Assembly (NCBI RefSeq): GCF_002979555.1
Contig: NZ_PCOZ01000008.1
Location: 62,001-126,000 of the forward strand
Direction of reading: 5' to 3'
DNA length: 64,000 bases
From: Pseudomonas sp. MYb60
GTDB lineage: Bacteria; Pseudomonadota; Gammaproteobacteria; Pseudomonadales; Pseudomonadaceae
Positions 23,013-31,988 of this stretch are shown here, piece by piece. Both the position numbers and the translations under genes were made by a program. The notes beneath the pieces were generated by a model that worked only from the letters and a program-made list of their open reading frames with translations, was not told where the DNA came from and searched no databases. The first letter of the stretch is position 1; every line of letters starts with the position of its first letter.

Positions 23013-23054
23013 ACGCTCGTTCGCGCTTCCCTTATTCCCATGCCCTTTCTCTCC

Positions 23055-23095
23055 AACGCCACCCTGGCCGTCTACGCGGTCTCGGTGGCGTTTTT
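23055..23095 (+). terminator. Terminator-like hairpin after the yqaJ gene
   Basis: AACGCCACC (23055-23063) pairs with GGTGGCGTT (23084-23092), followed by TTTTA. As with the hairpin before yqaJ, it is placed just before the start region of the next gene. Confidence 0.75.
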
Positions 23096-23118
23096 ATTTC
23101 AGACACAGGAGAACTCCC

Positions 23119-24039
23119 ATGCTCAAAGGTTTAGCCATCACTCCGCCGATTTTGGGCCGAATATCCATTGGCAAGCTCGTCGAAAAGAACGGAAAGCGTC
23201 TACCGGAAAAGGACGATCAATTCACCCTTACCTCCCAAGTACAGAGCCGTGACGGCTGGCTGCTGCACCCCCTCAATGAGGAGCTGCGTAATGGCCAGGA
23301 CGGCAAACTGCGCAGCATTCCAATCCGGCTGCTGTTCAACGAGCCTGACCTGAACTTTCGGGCTGACTACAGCCTGTTCGACCGCACCACTGGCCGACCT
23401 TTATGCGTCGGCAACGGCCTGACCTGCAAGCGTTTGACCGAGGACGGCATTCAGGCATTGCCCTGCCCTTCTCCGGATGGCTGCTCACTGGCGCAAGGCG
23501 GAGCCTGCAAGCCTTACGGCCGGCTCAACGTAGTGATTGGCGATGACGATCCGCTGGGCAGTTTTGTCTTTCGCACCACAGGCTACAACAGCATCCGCAC
23601 TCTGGCAGCGCGTCTGCATTACCTGCAAGCCATCTCCGGCGATCGCCTCGCCTGCCTGCCGCTGGAGTTGCGTTTACGCGGTAAATCCACCCGGCAAAGC
23701 CATGGCACGCCGATCTTCTACGTGGACATTACGGTACGCAATGGACTGACCCTAAAAGACGCCTTACTGGCAGCCAAGCAATTGGAGGAAACCCGGCAAG
23801 CCGCGGGCTTTGACCAGAGCGCCTTGGATCACGCGGCCCGGCAAGGCTTTAACAATGGGGCATTTGAAGACAGCGAGGAGGACACCGGCGCCATCGTCGA
23901 AGAGTTCTTCCCCGCCATTGAAGATCTGCCCAGCGATGTAGAGCCAAAAGCCCAACCGGCAGCGCCTGGCAAACCCTCACTCGGTCAAAAGTTGGAGTCG
24001 CAAGCCACGCGGCACAACGGCAAGCCCACCGTCCAGTAA
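23119..24039 (+). CDS. Cys-rich protein, phage gp3/RDF-like family
   Basis: A 306-residue protein often annotated as a hydrolase or metal-binding protein next to DUF932 and YqaJ genes on mobile elements. The region LTCKRLTEDGIQALPCPSPD and on to GCSLAQGGACKPYG (about residues 95-131) holds four cysteines spaced for zinc binding. The N-terminus (GRISIGKLVEKNGKRLPEKD) and the cysteine cluster remind me of recombination directionality factors of the gp3 type; this is a resemblance, not a proven match. The C-terminal 70 residues are acidic and then low-complexity. It lies between the YqaJ nuclease and the RadC gene on the same strand. Confidence 0.65.
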   Translation: MLKGLAITPPILGRISIGKLVEKNGKRLPEKDDQFTLTSQVQSRDGWLLHPLNEELRNGQDGKLRSIPIRLLFNEPDLNFRADYSLFDRTTGRPLCVGNGLTCKRLTEDGIQALPCPSPDGCSLAQGGACKPYGRLNVVIGDDDPLGSFVFRTTGYNSIRTLAARLHYLQAISGDRLACLPLELRLRGKSTRQSHGTPIFYVDITVRNGLTLKDALLAAKQLEETRQAAGFDQSALDHAARQGFNNGAFEDSEEDTGAIVEEFFPAIEDLPSDVEPKAQPAAPGKPSLGQKLESQATRHNGKPTVQ

Positions 24040-24092
24040 CAGGGTTTCTCAGATCCCTCCGTTTTCTCACGCATTCGTACAGGAAGACCCAC

Positions 24093-24590
24093 ATGAAATA
24101 TCACAAGCTCAGAGCCGGTGAAGATACCGGTACCTATGTTATGGAAGCCCCGGTCACCGAAGCTGACATCCTGCGTATGGCTCAACAACTGGCAATGAGT
24201 CGTCTGTCTAAAGGCCGGGCATTGACTGAGCCGAAGCAGGTCTTCAGCCACCTGCAAACACTGCTGCAGTACCATGAGCACGAAGTCTTTGCTCTTCTGC
24301 TGCTCGACACCAAGCACCGGATTATCGGATTTCAGGAGCTGTTTCGCGGCACGCTGGACGGGGCCAGCGTTTACCCAAGGGAAGTGGTCAAGATCGCCCT
24401 AGAGCACAACGCAGCAGCCGTGATACTGGTGCATAACCATCCTTCTGGAGATCCCGAACCCAGCCAGGCCGATCGCACGCTGACCACCACCCTCAAGAAC
24501 GCCCTCAACATGATTGGCACACAGACGCTGGATCATATCGTTGTAGGCCACGAAGGCTGCGTATCGCTGGCTGAACGAGGTTACCTATAA
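24093..24590 (+). CDS. RadC-family JAB/MPN-domain protein
   Basis: A 165-residue RadC-like protein with a JAMM metal site: QELF (Glu) near residue 72 and HNHPSGDPEPSQAD near 112-125. It lacks the N-terminal helix-hairpin-helix of chromosomal RadC, as is common in copies carried by islands and phages. The biochemical role is uncertain; no direct recombination function has been confirmed for RadC. CAGGAAG precedes the ATG. It is the last gene of the rightward DNA-processing module and converges with brxL. Confidence 0.88.
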   Translation: MKYHKLRAGEDTGTYVMEAPVTEADILRMAQQLAMSRLSKGRALTEPKQVFSHLQTLLQYHEHEVFALLLLDTKHRIIGFQELFRGTLDGASVYPREVVKIALEHNAAAVILVHNHPSGDPEPSQADRTLTTTLKNALNMIGTQTLDHIVVGHEGCVSLAERGYL

Positions 24591-24609
24591 CGCCTAGGCT
24601 CACACCGCC

Positions 24610-24647
24610 CGATAGACTGCCCTTGGCTGATGCTAGGGCAGTCATCG
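24610..24647. terminator. Hairpin between radC-like gene and brxL
   Basis: CGAT-A-GACTGCCC pairs with GGGCAGTC-ATCG around a 13-base loop, in the convergent space of 262 bp between the RadC-like gene and brxL. T-rich sequence follows about 15 bases later. Confidence 0.55.
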
Positions 24648-24798
24648 GCAGGGAAACTCCCCTCACTTATTTTTTGTCGTGATCCAGCGGTTGTACTCAG
24701 CTCCTGCTGCAGCCGAAACTATGACTTCCCGACGCCTAAGGGCATCCGCAGTCGGCCTAACTTTTTTGCTTTAGTCGTGCTGCGAACACAAATCAGAG

Positions 24799-24838
24799 TG
24801 CCTCTGCCTCTGCCTCTGCCTCTGCCTCTGCCTCTGCC
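24799..24838. repeat. Hexanucleotide tandem repeat (TGCCTC) after brxL
   Basis: Six and two-thirds perfect copies of TGCCTC lie 14 bp downstream of the brxL stop codon. Perfect hexamer tracts are prone to slippage, but here the copy number would change a 3' untranslated region, not a reading frame. Confidence 0.9.
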
Positions 24839-24852
24839 TAATAGTCGTAAAC

Positions 24853-26955
24853 CTACGAACAAGCTGCCGGGCCAATTCGCACAAAGGTCACACTAAATTC
24901 TTTGCACTGCCGATGCTGCTGGAGCCGATTCGCAAAGCTGAAGGCATCATTCAGCTCAAAGCGCTGAAAAACATCCAAGCCACGGCCAAGCAATATCTTC
25001 CAACCCGTGTCGGTTGTAATGTCTCGGTCATGCTTGGTGCCGCTGGTGTCGTAGGCCCAACTGAACTGGATGCCAACACCGGTGCAAGCATCAGCGATCT
25101 TCTGCAGGCTGTCGGTCTGACGATCACCATTGGAATCATCCTCAACAGTCACCACATGAACAACCACCTCATCTTCCGGGCCTTGTAGCTTGCTAATGGT
25201 CTCCATCAGTTCCATCAAGTTGCGCAACTGGTGGAACATACGAAGATAGGGGTCTGTGATGATGATGCGCTTGGCACCTACCAGATAGGGACTGAACAAC
25301 TTGTCAAAACTCAGTCCTCGCTGATTTTCGTGGAAGACCAAATGCTGCTCTTTCAGCACTGGTTCCATCGGCACAGGATTGCTTGGGCGTGAAGCTGGCC
25401 CTTGCATGGCTGGCGCTGCCTCGATAAGCGCCAAAGGGTCAGTGCCGACTTGGGGTAAGTCTGCAGTAGAAACTTCAGTCGCTCCCCTACGATGGTATTG
25501 ATTAGGATACTCATCCTCTTCCAGAGTGCGCACCAAACGCTCCTGAGCATCCGCCCCCTGGTAGGCAAAACGAACTGCCGGATAGGTCGCGTCAATGCGT
25601 AGCAACTGATCCTTCACCCGCTTGCGCCCTTCAATAGCGGTGCGCAATACGTCTTCCACTTCGGCGTCTGTCGCCTCGCCATGCGGGTACAGGATCTTCA
25701 TCAAACCAGAAAAGGTTTTGTTGATGCCATCGCGGTCACGCGTCGAAATATCGTCGGATAGCGTGAACTGTCCCTTGTAGCGATCTGAGTAGTCATGACT
25801 ACGAAGCGAGCGCAGGATCTCGGCCAGGTAGTCCACCACAAAGCCGTATCCACTGGAGAACATCTCGCCACGGATGACATCCACTTCCCATCCGGGGATG
25901 TAGCTGTGAATGCGGTCGAGAAAGGCTGAATCGTGAAACTTTTCCGGCAGTGGGTCGAACAGGTCCGTGTGCTTAAGCATGTACGGTACGGTGTGATCGG
26001 TATTACCCACAAACACCATGCTGGCCTCAGCTCCGAGGGTTTCCACACCCCGCGAGAACGACTTGTTGGCCATGTAGTTCTTCATGATGTCCACCAGCGC
26101 CTTATCCACTCGCTTTTGCTTGCCGGCGAACTCATCGAATGCCACTACATCCCAGTAACCCACCAGACCGAGTTTACCCGTGCCGTTATGGACGAACAGC
26201 TTGGGAACTGTAACTTCGCCACCGGATATAAGAATGCCGTGGGGCGAGAACTCCGAATAAACGTGCGACTTGCCGGTGCCCTTCGGCCCCAGCTCGATCA
26301 GGTTGTAATTGCGCTCGCAGAACGGGATAAGGCGGATAAGCTGAGCAAGCTTATTGCGCTTGCCGAACATCTGCGGATTGAAACCTACGCTCTGGATCAG
26401 CAGGTCAATCCACTCATCAGTGGTGAACTGCTTACGTGCCTCCAGATAGCCCTCGAAATCAAAGCGGGAAATCTGAATTGGCTTTAGCGAGGCCAGAATC
26501 CAAGGTGAAGCAGACTTGTCCTCGGTGTATTCATACTCCACATCCGCAATACTCCAAACACCACCTACCAGCAGCTTCTGGTGAGCCTTGACGGTGTTGG
26601 AGTCGATCAGCACTTTCTTGATGCCTAGGTTGGCGAACTCAGCCTCGTACACGTCATCCTTGTCGTTTAATGAGACGCTAATACGGTCAATAACCTTGTG
26701 CCGCCCCTTCTCCTTGATGGTCGAGCGCACCAGCCCAGCTTCGTTGCGGTGGACATAGTGCTTACGCAGGATCTCCTTGACGGTCTCAATACCGGTCTGG
26801 ATCGTCGCTTCATCATTGGTCGCGCAGTACTGACCCAACAAGTACTCCAGTACATACGACGGCACAATGGCGTTGCCCTTCACAGCTTTGACCAAGTCTT
26901 TGCGCACCACTAAGCCGGCAAAGTGCTGGTTGATCTTGTCGTCGAGCTGACTCAT
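24853..26955 (-). CDS. brxL: BREX protein BrxL (Lon-like AAA+)
   Basis: A 700-residue BrxL, the last gene of the type 1 BREX operon. The AAA+ core has Walker A GPKGTGKS at residues 223-230 and Walker B-like VVAFDEFAGKQKRVDKALVD near 270-290. The C-terminal part, from about residue 560, reads GAKRIIITDPYLRMFHQLRN and later DRDITTDTGWKILLGRGLDV, which resembles a phospholipase-D-like MIT_C domain. BrxL is needed for phage exclusion but not methylation in studied systems and forms DNA-binding ring multimers. AGGAG lies 5 bases before the ATG; pglZ ends 12 bp upstream. Confidence 0.95.
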   Translation of the reverse strand: MSQLDDKINQHFAGLVVRKDLVKAVKGNAIVPSYVLEYLLGQYCATNDEATIQTGIETVKEILRKHYVHRNEAGLVRSTIKEKGRHKVIDRISVSLNDKDDVYEAEFANLGIKKVLIDSNTVKAHQKLLVGGVWSIADVEYEYTEDKSASPWILASLKPIQISRFDFEGYLEARKQFTTDEWIDLLIQSVGFNPQMFGKRNKLAQLIRLIPFCERNYNLIELGPKGTGKSHVYSEFSPHGILISGGEVTVPKLFVHNGTGKLGLVGYWDVVAFDEFAGKQKRVDKALVDIMKNYMANKSFSRGVETLGAEASMVFVGNTDHTVPYMLKHTDLFDPLPEKFHDSAFLDRIHSYIPGWEVDVIRGEMFSSGYGFVVDYLAEILRSLRSHDYSDRYKGQFTLSDDISTRDRDGINKTFSGLMKILYPHGEATDAEVEDVLRTAIEGRKRVKDQLLRIDATYPAVRFAYQGADAQERLVRTLEEDEYPNQYHRRGATEVSTADLPQVGTDPLALIEAAPAMQGPASRPSNPVPMEPVLKEQHLVFHENQRGLSFDKLFSPYLVGAKRIIITDPYLRMFHQLRNLMELMETISKLQGPEDEVVVHVVTVEDDSNGDRQTDSLQKIADACTGVGIQFSWAYDTSGTKHDRDITTDTGWKILLGRGLDVFQRFELNDAFSFANRLQQHRQCKEFSVTFVRIGPAACS

Positions 26956-26967
26956 TGGAGCTCCTGC

Positions 26968-29475
26968 TTAAAAATCAAATTCGCTGCTAAACGAGCGGCG
27001 AATGGAGTAACGCGCAGCTTTGTACCGTGTGAAGTGTGAAGTGCCTTCCACGGTCTCTTCAAGGACCAGCTCCACCTGTTGATTGTTCGCCTCATCGGCC
27101 TTACGGCTGAGAATGAAACGCACCGGCAACTCCCGTTCACGCGGGTTGGCAGAGCTAAAGTCGAACAACAGCTCATGCTGATCGGATACCAGCTCTCCGT
27201 CCAGCGTGAACAGACCTGCACGCAACCGGCGCGACTGCAGTTTCTCGGTCACTGCCTCGGTTTGATAGAGCACCACGGCCAACTGCCCGGTAGTGATGGT
27301 CTTGCCACCGCCACCGATGAACTCCACCTCTACCCGACCCACATCGCTCTGGCGCTTCTTGTTAATGCGGATGACCGGGATCACAACCTCCTGCAGCGTG
27401 GCACCGCCATGCACAAAGCGGCTTCCAGAGCCCTTCAGCCGCAGACGGTTGATGGACTTGGGAATCTGCACCATGAGCGCACCCGTCAGGCCTAGTTGCA
27501 CCGGGTTGAAGGTTTTAAAGCTGGCTCCTTCGCGCAAACCACGACCCAGCACAAAACGCCGGTCACGGTAGAGGACCTCATCACCCTCCGGCTCACTGCT
27601 GAGGAAATCGCTCTCCTGCAGCGGATGATTCTGGTAGATGAAGCCATGGTCGGCTGTAATAAGGAGGTTACTGGCATTGGCGTTGGTTAGCTTCTTGACC
27701 AGACGGATCAACTCACTAAGCGTTTCCTCAGCCGCCGCAAATACCCGTTCCTCGGTATCACGAGTGTCGCCGGTCTTATCGATCAGGTTGTGATAAACGT
27801 AAACCACCTCGTTGTCGCGCAGTAAGGCCCGAGAATCGGCCTGGTTCATCGCCAGTAAATCCTTGGCTCGTACCACCTGGGATGCTGGCACCCTGGTCGC
27901 CAGTATCTTGCCCCGGTTGACCGAGCCTTGAGCGCTCTGACCGTCCACTGTGGCATCGCCACTGTCGTTGTCGGCCAGTTGCAAGCTGCTGTTGGGTAGT
28001 AGCGCCGCCATGCCGAGCTGGGTGTAACTCGGCAGCATCGACAGCATCGGCTCCAGATCAGCCTCGAAACGATCTTCCTGACGAATCAGGCTTTGCAGCT
28101 CCTCGCCTACCTCATAGCGGAACGCATCGGAAATCAGCACGCACACCTTAGTTTTGCGCTCCACAAAGGGCTGCACATAGCGGCTGAAGAAATTGCGCTG
28201 CAGCACAACGGGTGCGGCCTCCCAATACTGTGCCGTATCCACGTGGTGCTGCCAGCGGTCGTTAAGACGGCTCAGGTAGTTGTTGGTGTACAGGTTCTCG
28301 ACCTGCTTAGCCAACTCACCCAGCAGCGAAGCCTGACCGGATTCACGCAAGTGATAGACGAACTTGCGGTAACGCTGATCCAGCCGGAACCACTGGCTGG
28401 CGTATTTTTGCACGCCATCAGTCAACGATTCCATTTGTAGCTGCGTTATGTCCAGCACCTGAATGAACTGAGCCGCATGCTCCAACGCCAGGTACATATC
28501 CTTGAAGCGCTCAAACCAGTGGCTCTGACGGCGCTGGCGCACCCACTGTTCCACCTCCTGAGCGGTCACTGTACGGGCCACCACGGCACGTACCAGCTCA
28601 CTGAGGATTTTTCGGTCGATCAGCTCGAAATAATCCAGCTCCAGCAGGCTACGCCAGTCGAGGGTTTGCAACTTGTCGTCGATCTGCAGCACCACCGCGC
28701 ACTGCTGAGACAGTGTCTCGAAACTCTGCTCATGCGAACGACTGTCCTTCCAGCGTTTAAGAAACACCAGCGCCTCAGCGGACAGTCGCGCCTTATAAGC
28801 CGGGTCGATCCCAAGCATGAAACAAGCCTTAAACAGCTCGATAACGAAATCGTGCAACCCTGGTTGCTCGGAGCTATAGCCATAGGCGCGCTTCAACTGC
28901 TCCCACAGATAAGCATTTAAGCCGCTGCTTTCGATTAAGTTGATCCGTACATCTTTGCTAGCGGCCAAATCACCCAGCAGATTTTCCAGGATCACATCCA
29001 GGCGCGGTTCGTTGCCGGCGCATACGGCAAGCATTTTGCGTTGCAGCAGGTTCTGCGAATCACCCGCCTCCAGCAACTTACCGAGTGCCTCGCGGCGCTT
29101 GGCGGACTCGAAAAACGCCACATGCGCTTCGAGAAGCGGATAGCTGTCTGGCCCAAGCTCCAGTTCTGCCAGCCATAAGGCGACCTGATCTGTGCGGAAG
29201 CAATTGCCGCTGGCGAGCTGAACATCCAGCAGCCAATTCTGTAAATGAGGCGGTTCGGCACCTTCTCGGTAGAGCAGGAACTTTTGTTCGGGTAGCTCGC
29301 GCAGCAGGCGGTATTTCACGCCGAACTCATTGTTAGCTAGCTCGATCTTCTCGACATCCGGCAGCTCCAGCGTCTCAAAATCAGCGCGAAACTCCAGGCG
29401 CGTGTCATACCAGAACACTATGCGCTGCTTGTCGAACAGGTTGCTCAGAGCTTGGGTGATTTTGGGGTTACTCAT
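26968..29475 (-). CDS. pglZ: BREX protein PglZ (alkaline phosphatase-like)
   Basis: An 835-residue PglZ of the BREX type 1 (type A) group. The alkaline phosphatase-superfamily metal sites are visible: Asp450 (LISDAFRYEVGEEL) and Asp609-His610 (LLITADHGFIYQ). The start MSNPKITQALSNLF is a better candidate than the TTG seven codons earlier. PglZ is essential for both methylation and defence in studied BREX systems; its direct reaction is unresolved. It lies 51 bp after the C-terminal half of pglX and 12 bp before brxL. Confidence 0.95.
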   Translation of the reverse strand: MSNPKITQALSNLFDKQRIVFWYDTRLEFRADFETLELPDVEKIELANNEFGVKYRLLRELPEQKFLLYREGAEPPHLQNWLLDVQLASGNCFRTDQVALWLAELELGPDSYPLLEAHVAFFESAKRREALGKLLEAGDSQNLLQRKMLAVCAGNEPRLDVILENLLGDLAASKDVRINLIESSGLNAYLWEQLKRAYGYSSEQPGLHDFVIELFKACFMLGIDPAYKARLSAEALVFLKRWKDSRSHEQSFETLSQQCAVVLQIDDKLQTLDWRSLLELDYFELIDRKILSELVRAVVARTVTAQEVEQWVRQRRQSHWFERFKDMYLALEHAAQFIQVLDITQLQMESLTDGVQKYASQWFRLDQRYRKFVYHLRESGQASLLGELAKQVENLYTNNYLSRLNDRWQHHVDTAQYWEAAPVVLQRNFFSRYVQPFVERKTKVCVLISDAFRYEVGEELQSLIRQEDRFEADLEPMLSMLPSYTQLGMAALLPNSSLQLADNDSGDATVDGQSAQGSVNRGKILATRVPASQVVRAKDLLAMNQADSRALLRDNEVVYVYHNLIDKTGDTRDTEERVFAAAEETLSELIRLVKKLTNANASNLLITADHGFIYQNHPLQESDFLSSEPEGDEVLYRDRRFVLGRGLREGASFKTFNPVQLGLTGALMVQIPKSINRLRLKGSGSRFVHGGATLQEVVIPVIRINKKRQSDVGRVEVEFIGGGGKTITTGQLAVVLYQTEAVTEKLQSRRLRAGLFTLDGELVSDQHELLFDFSSANPRERELPVRFILSRKADEANNQQVELVLEETVEGTSHFTRYKAARYSIRRSFSSEFDF

Positions 29476-29526
29476 GTTTATGCATTCCCCATCCAAACCT
29501 GCAGTGCTTCTGCTCTTTGTTAGATT

Positions 29527-31278
29527 TCACTCATCCCCCTTGGCATCTAGCCCGACGATCTTTTTCAGCGCCGAGCCAAGCTTGAGATAGTTCACTTTGA
29601 CGCCGTCATCCAGATCCAACGCCACCTGCTCAGTAGCTAGCGGATAGAGTGTGTCGCGCTCGTAGTCGTCCAGCTCCAGGAGTTGCTTTTTGAGCGTTTC
29701 AATTTCCTTGAGGGCGCGGGTCTTTTCACCTTGGCTGACGCTGGTGCTGATGCCGACCTGCTGCAGGTAGTCCAGGCGTGCGGCCAGTTTTTTGCGGAAG
29801 TCGCGCAGATACTTCAACACCACACTCACAGTATCCGGGCGGTAGCGGTGCAGGTAAATCAGCGCGCTGAACGTACCCTTTGGACTGGCGAATAGCCAGT
29901 AGATTGGCCGTTTTTTGTAGCGCTTCACATGGTCGGAGTAGAAGTCCTTGATGAAGTACTTGCGTACGTCCTTGCCCAAGGACTGCTCAAGAAAAGCCAT
30001 GTTTTCTTCGTAGTTTTCCTCACCAAAGGCCCCGCGCAAAAAGGTGCGGAAGCGCTCGGTCACATCGTCTGCAAACCACTCGCCATCCAGCAGCGGGATC
30101 ACGTTGTCCTCATCCGGCATAAAGCTCGGCGCGGGCACCTGGCGCAGGTAATCATTCAGAGTCGCTCCCTGATTGGCCAGTACTAAGCCCGGCTTGTCCA
30201 AACTGTAGCGGCCAAACATGCAAGCTACGGCGTAGCTGAGGAGCTCAGCCATAGTGTCGGCTTGCAACTGCGCCTCAAGCTCATTGTGATTCTTGGCTCC
30301 ACCATAACGGTAATGTGGGTTGCAGGTGAGCGTGATTTCCTTCAACGGAACCTCTGGTTTCAGCTCTCCTTGTAGGCCGTAGGAGTCAATGAAAACGTGG
30401 TTGTTTTCTTCTTCAAGGCGCTGCATTTCCTGCGTCATGCTGCGCCAGTAGGTGCGGAGCTGCTGGTAGGTCCCTTGCAGTGTAGGCTGGCGATAGTCGG
30501 CGTTCAGCAGTGGAAGGCTGGTGAAATCCCAGGAAGTTTCGTAGGAGTCCCAATCATTTTTTGCATGTTGTATCAATTTTTCTGGCGTATGGGCAAAAGT
30601 ACTTCTATCTAACGCCAGAATTGGCAGTGAAGCTATTTGACCTGCCTCAAAGTTAAGAGTTGGCGAAATACTTGCCAGCAACTCTCTAACCATAATTGTG
30701 TTGGAATACCCAAGCAGGAACATTAGATCACTTTGCTCAGGTGAAAAAATGCAACATCCTGCAACGTCAAACAGGTAGCCTTCCGGATAGTACCTCATCG
30801 CCAAATTACCACTAGATATTTTTGACCAACTTATACAAGGCTTAAAATATTCAGAGATGCTTTTGATAGTTCGAGTTGGGCTTCCATATAGCGAAGCCGC
30901 ATAATCAAGCAGCTCCTTCCCATCATGCTCCCAATTTACGAAAAAATCCGAATTCCCAAACCACTTTCTAAACTCACCTCCTTTATTGTAAGGGAACCAT
31001 TTTTTGGAAGACTTGGCGGCTTCATCTCGAGTTCTTGCATTAAGGCACGATTTTTCAAAACTGACTTCAAACCAAGCTCTTAAAAAGCGGTTATTGTCGC
31101 TGGTTGCCATGCCTTGACGTGTGTCTCCGATTTCTTTCAACACAACACACGAATCGAAAACGTTGCGCATTTGCGCACTCATCCAATACGCAATCGGACT
31201 CCCTGAAATTTTCTTAAAATCCTCCACCGAAGCCCGAAAAAAATACTGCTCCATGCTTTTTTGATTTTCCTGATTCAT
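29527..31278 (-). CDS. pglX: PglX, C-terminal (specificity) half
   Basis: A 583-residue ORF corresponding to the second half of the BREX adenine methyltransferase PglX. It opens with sequence that normally follows the methylase core without a break (VEDFKKISGSPIAYWMSAQ) and ends in the usual C-terminal helical region (LPLATEQVALDLDDGVKVNY). The target recognition region, roughly residues 1-245, is visibly AT-richer than the rest (boundary near 30540), as if the specificity segment had been exchanged. Its ATG overlaps the stop of the small upstream ORF (CAATGA), with an AAAGGGAAAG site, so it is probably translated as a separate polypeptide. Whether it assembles with the N-terminal half to form an active enzyme is unknown. 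Confidence 0.9.
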   Translation of the reverse strand: MNQENQKSMEQYFFRASVEDFKKISGSPIAYWMSAQMRNVFDSCVVLKEIGDTRQGMATSDNNRFLRAWFEVSFEKSCLNARTRDEAAKSSKKWFPYNKGGEFRKWFGNSDFFVNWEHDGKELLDYAASLYGSPTRTIKSISEYFKPCISWSKISSGNLAMRYYPEGYLFDVAGCCIFSPEQSDLMFLLGYSNTIMVRELLASISPTLNFEAGQIASLPILALDRSTFAHTPEKLIQHAKNDWDSYETSWDFTSLPLLNADYRQPTLQGTYQQLRTYWRSMTQEMQRLEEENNHVFIDSYGLQGELKPEVPLKEITLTCNPHYRYGGAKNHNELEAQLQADTMAELLSYAVACMFGRYSLDKPGLVLANQGATLNDYLRQVPAPSFMPDEDNVIPLLDGEWFADDVTERFRTFLRGAFGEENYEENMAFLEQSLGKDVRKYFIKDFYSDHVKRYKKRPIYWLFASPKGTFSALIYLHRYRPDTVSVVLKYLRDFRKKLAARLDYLQQVGISTSVSQGEKTRALKEIETLKKQLLELDDYERDTLYPLATEQVALDLDDGVKVNYLKLGSALKKIVGLDAKGDE

Positions 31279-31454
31279 TGTTCTTTCCCTTTGGACAGGG
31301 TATTTCTCGCATGGGCGGGCGAAAAGCCTTCCGGCACAGGCTTAAATGGGCGGCTCGACGGGCAGTGACTCGACTGGAACTGGCGCAGTGCTCGGACGTC
31401 AATTTCGCCGGTAACACAATAGTCGGCAATGCTGCTACTTAAATAATTCTGCAT
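31275..31454 (-). CDS. Small ORF (59 aa) inside split pglX
   Basis: A 59-residue ORF beginning MQNYLSSSIADYCVTGEIDV and ending TLSKGKEQ. GGAGG lies about 10 bases before this ATG; an ATG three codons earlier (31463) would overlap the stop of the nuclease gene as ATGA. Its stop overlaps the start of the pglX C-terminal half in the same way. I do not recognise it. It contains no membrane segment and two cysteines. It could be a third component of the inserted cassette, or serve mainly to couple translation to pglX-C. Confidence 0.45.
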   Translation of the reverse strand: MQNYLSSSIADYCVTGEIDVRALRQFQSSHCPSSRPFKPVPEGFSPAHARNTLSKGKEQ

Positions 31455-31459
31455 GTCAA

Positions 31460-31987
31460 TCATGCCTCCTGCATAACAGGCGCCAAGCGCGTTACTGGCC
31501 AATGAGGAAAAACAGCCTGCCAAGTTTCTATATTGTGAATCTGGCAGCTAGCCAAGGGCTCACGACTCCATCGATTAGATTTTTTCGAAAAATTAATCAT
31601 CAGCCTTTCCATTCCATCTACAATCGGCTGTAATAATGCCGACTCCAAAGTAATCAGCGAGACGTAGTGAACAGTTTTATCAAGATCACATTCAGCCCAT
31701 CGATAGAAAAACGTAAAAATATATTTTTCTATTAGAGAAGCCTCAAGCGTTCCGTTCACAATTTTCTTGAGTAGCTTCGTTCCACCCACATCAACTGCAT
31801 CAGGCCTTCCTGGGTCTTTAATCTCAATAAAATAGATCGACTCATCCGTCTCAACAATAAAATCAACTCTCGGCATATTTTGCAAATCATGAAAATCCGG
31901 AAGACTTGGGTCCTTTTGATCAAACTTCATGGCGCGCTGAGCGCCATTGAAATTTATCTGAAGTCCATCCTCAGTAAGTATCGTCAT
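31460..31987 (-). CDS. PD-(D/E)XK nuclease-like protein in the pglX insertion
   Basis: A protein of 175 residues (187 if an upstream ATG at 32023 is used). The motif RVDFIVETDESIYFIEIKDP gives Asp42, Glu55 and Lys57, spaced as in PD-(D/E)XK nucleases (beta-strand with Asp, 12 residues, beta-strand with ExK). The remainder is helical and not recognised. The start at 31987 lies one base after the ATPase stop and has an AAAGG site. The gene is AT-rich compared with brx genes. Paired with an AAA ATPase it suggests a two-component nuclease, in which the ATPase controls or senses and the nuclease acts; the role is inferred. Confidence 0.65.
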   Translation of the reverse strand: MTILTEDGLQINFNGAQRAMKFDQKDPSLPDFHDLQNMPRVDFIVETDESIYFIEIKDPGRPDAVDVGGTKLLKKIVNGTLEASLIEKYIFTFFYRWAECDLDKTVHYVSLITLESALLQPIVDGMERLMINFSKKSNRWSREPLASCQIHNIETWQAVFPHWPVTRLAPVMQEA

Positions 31988-31988
31988 G

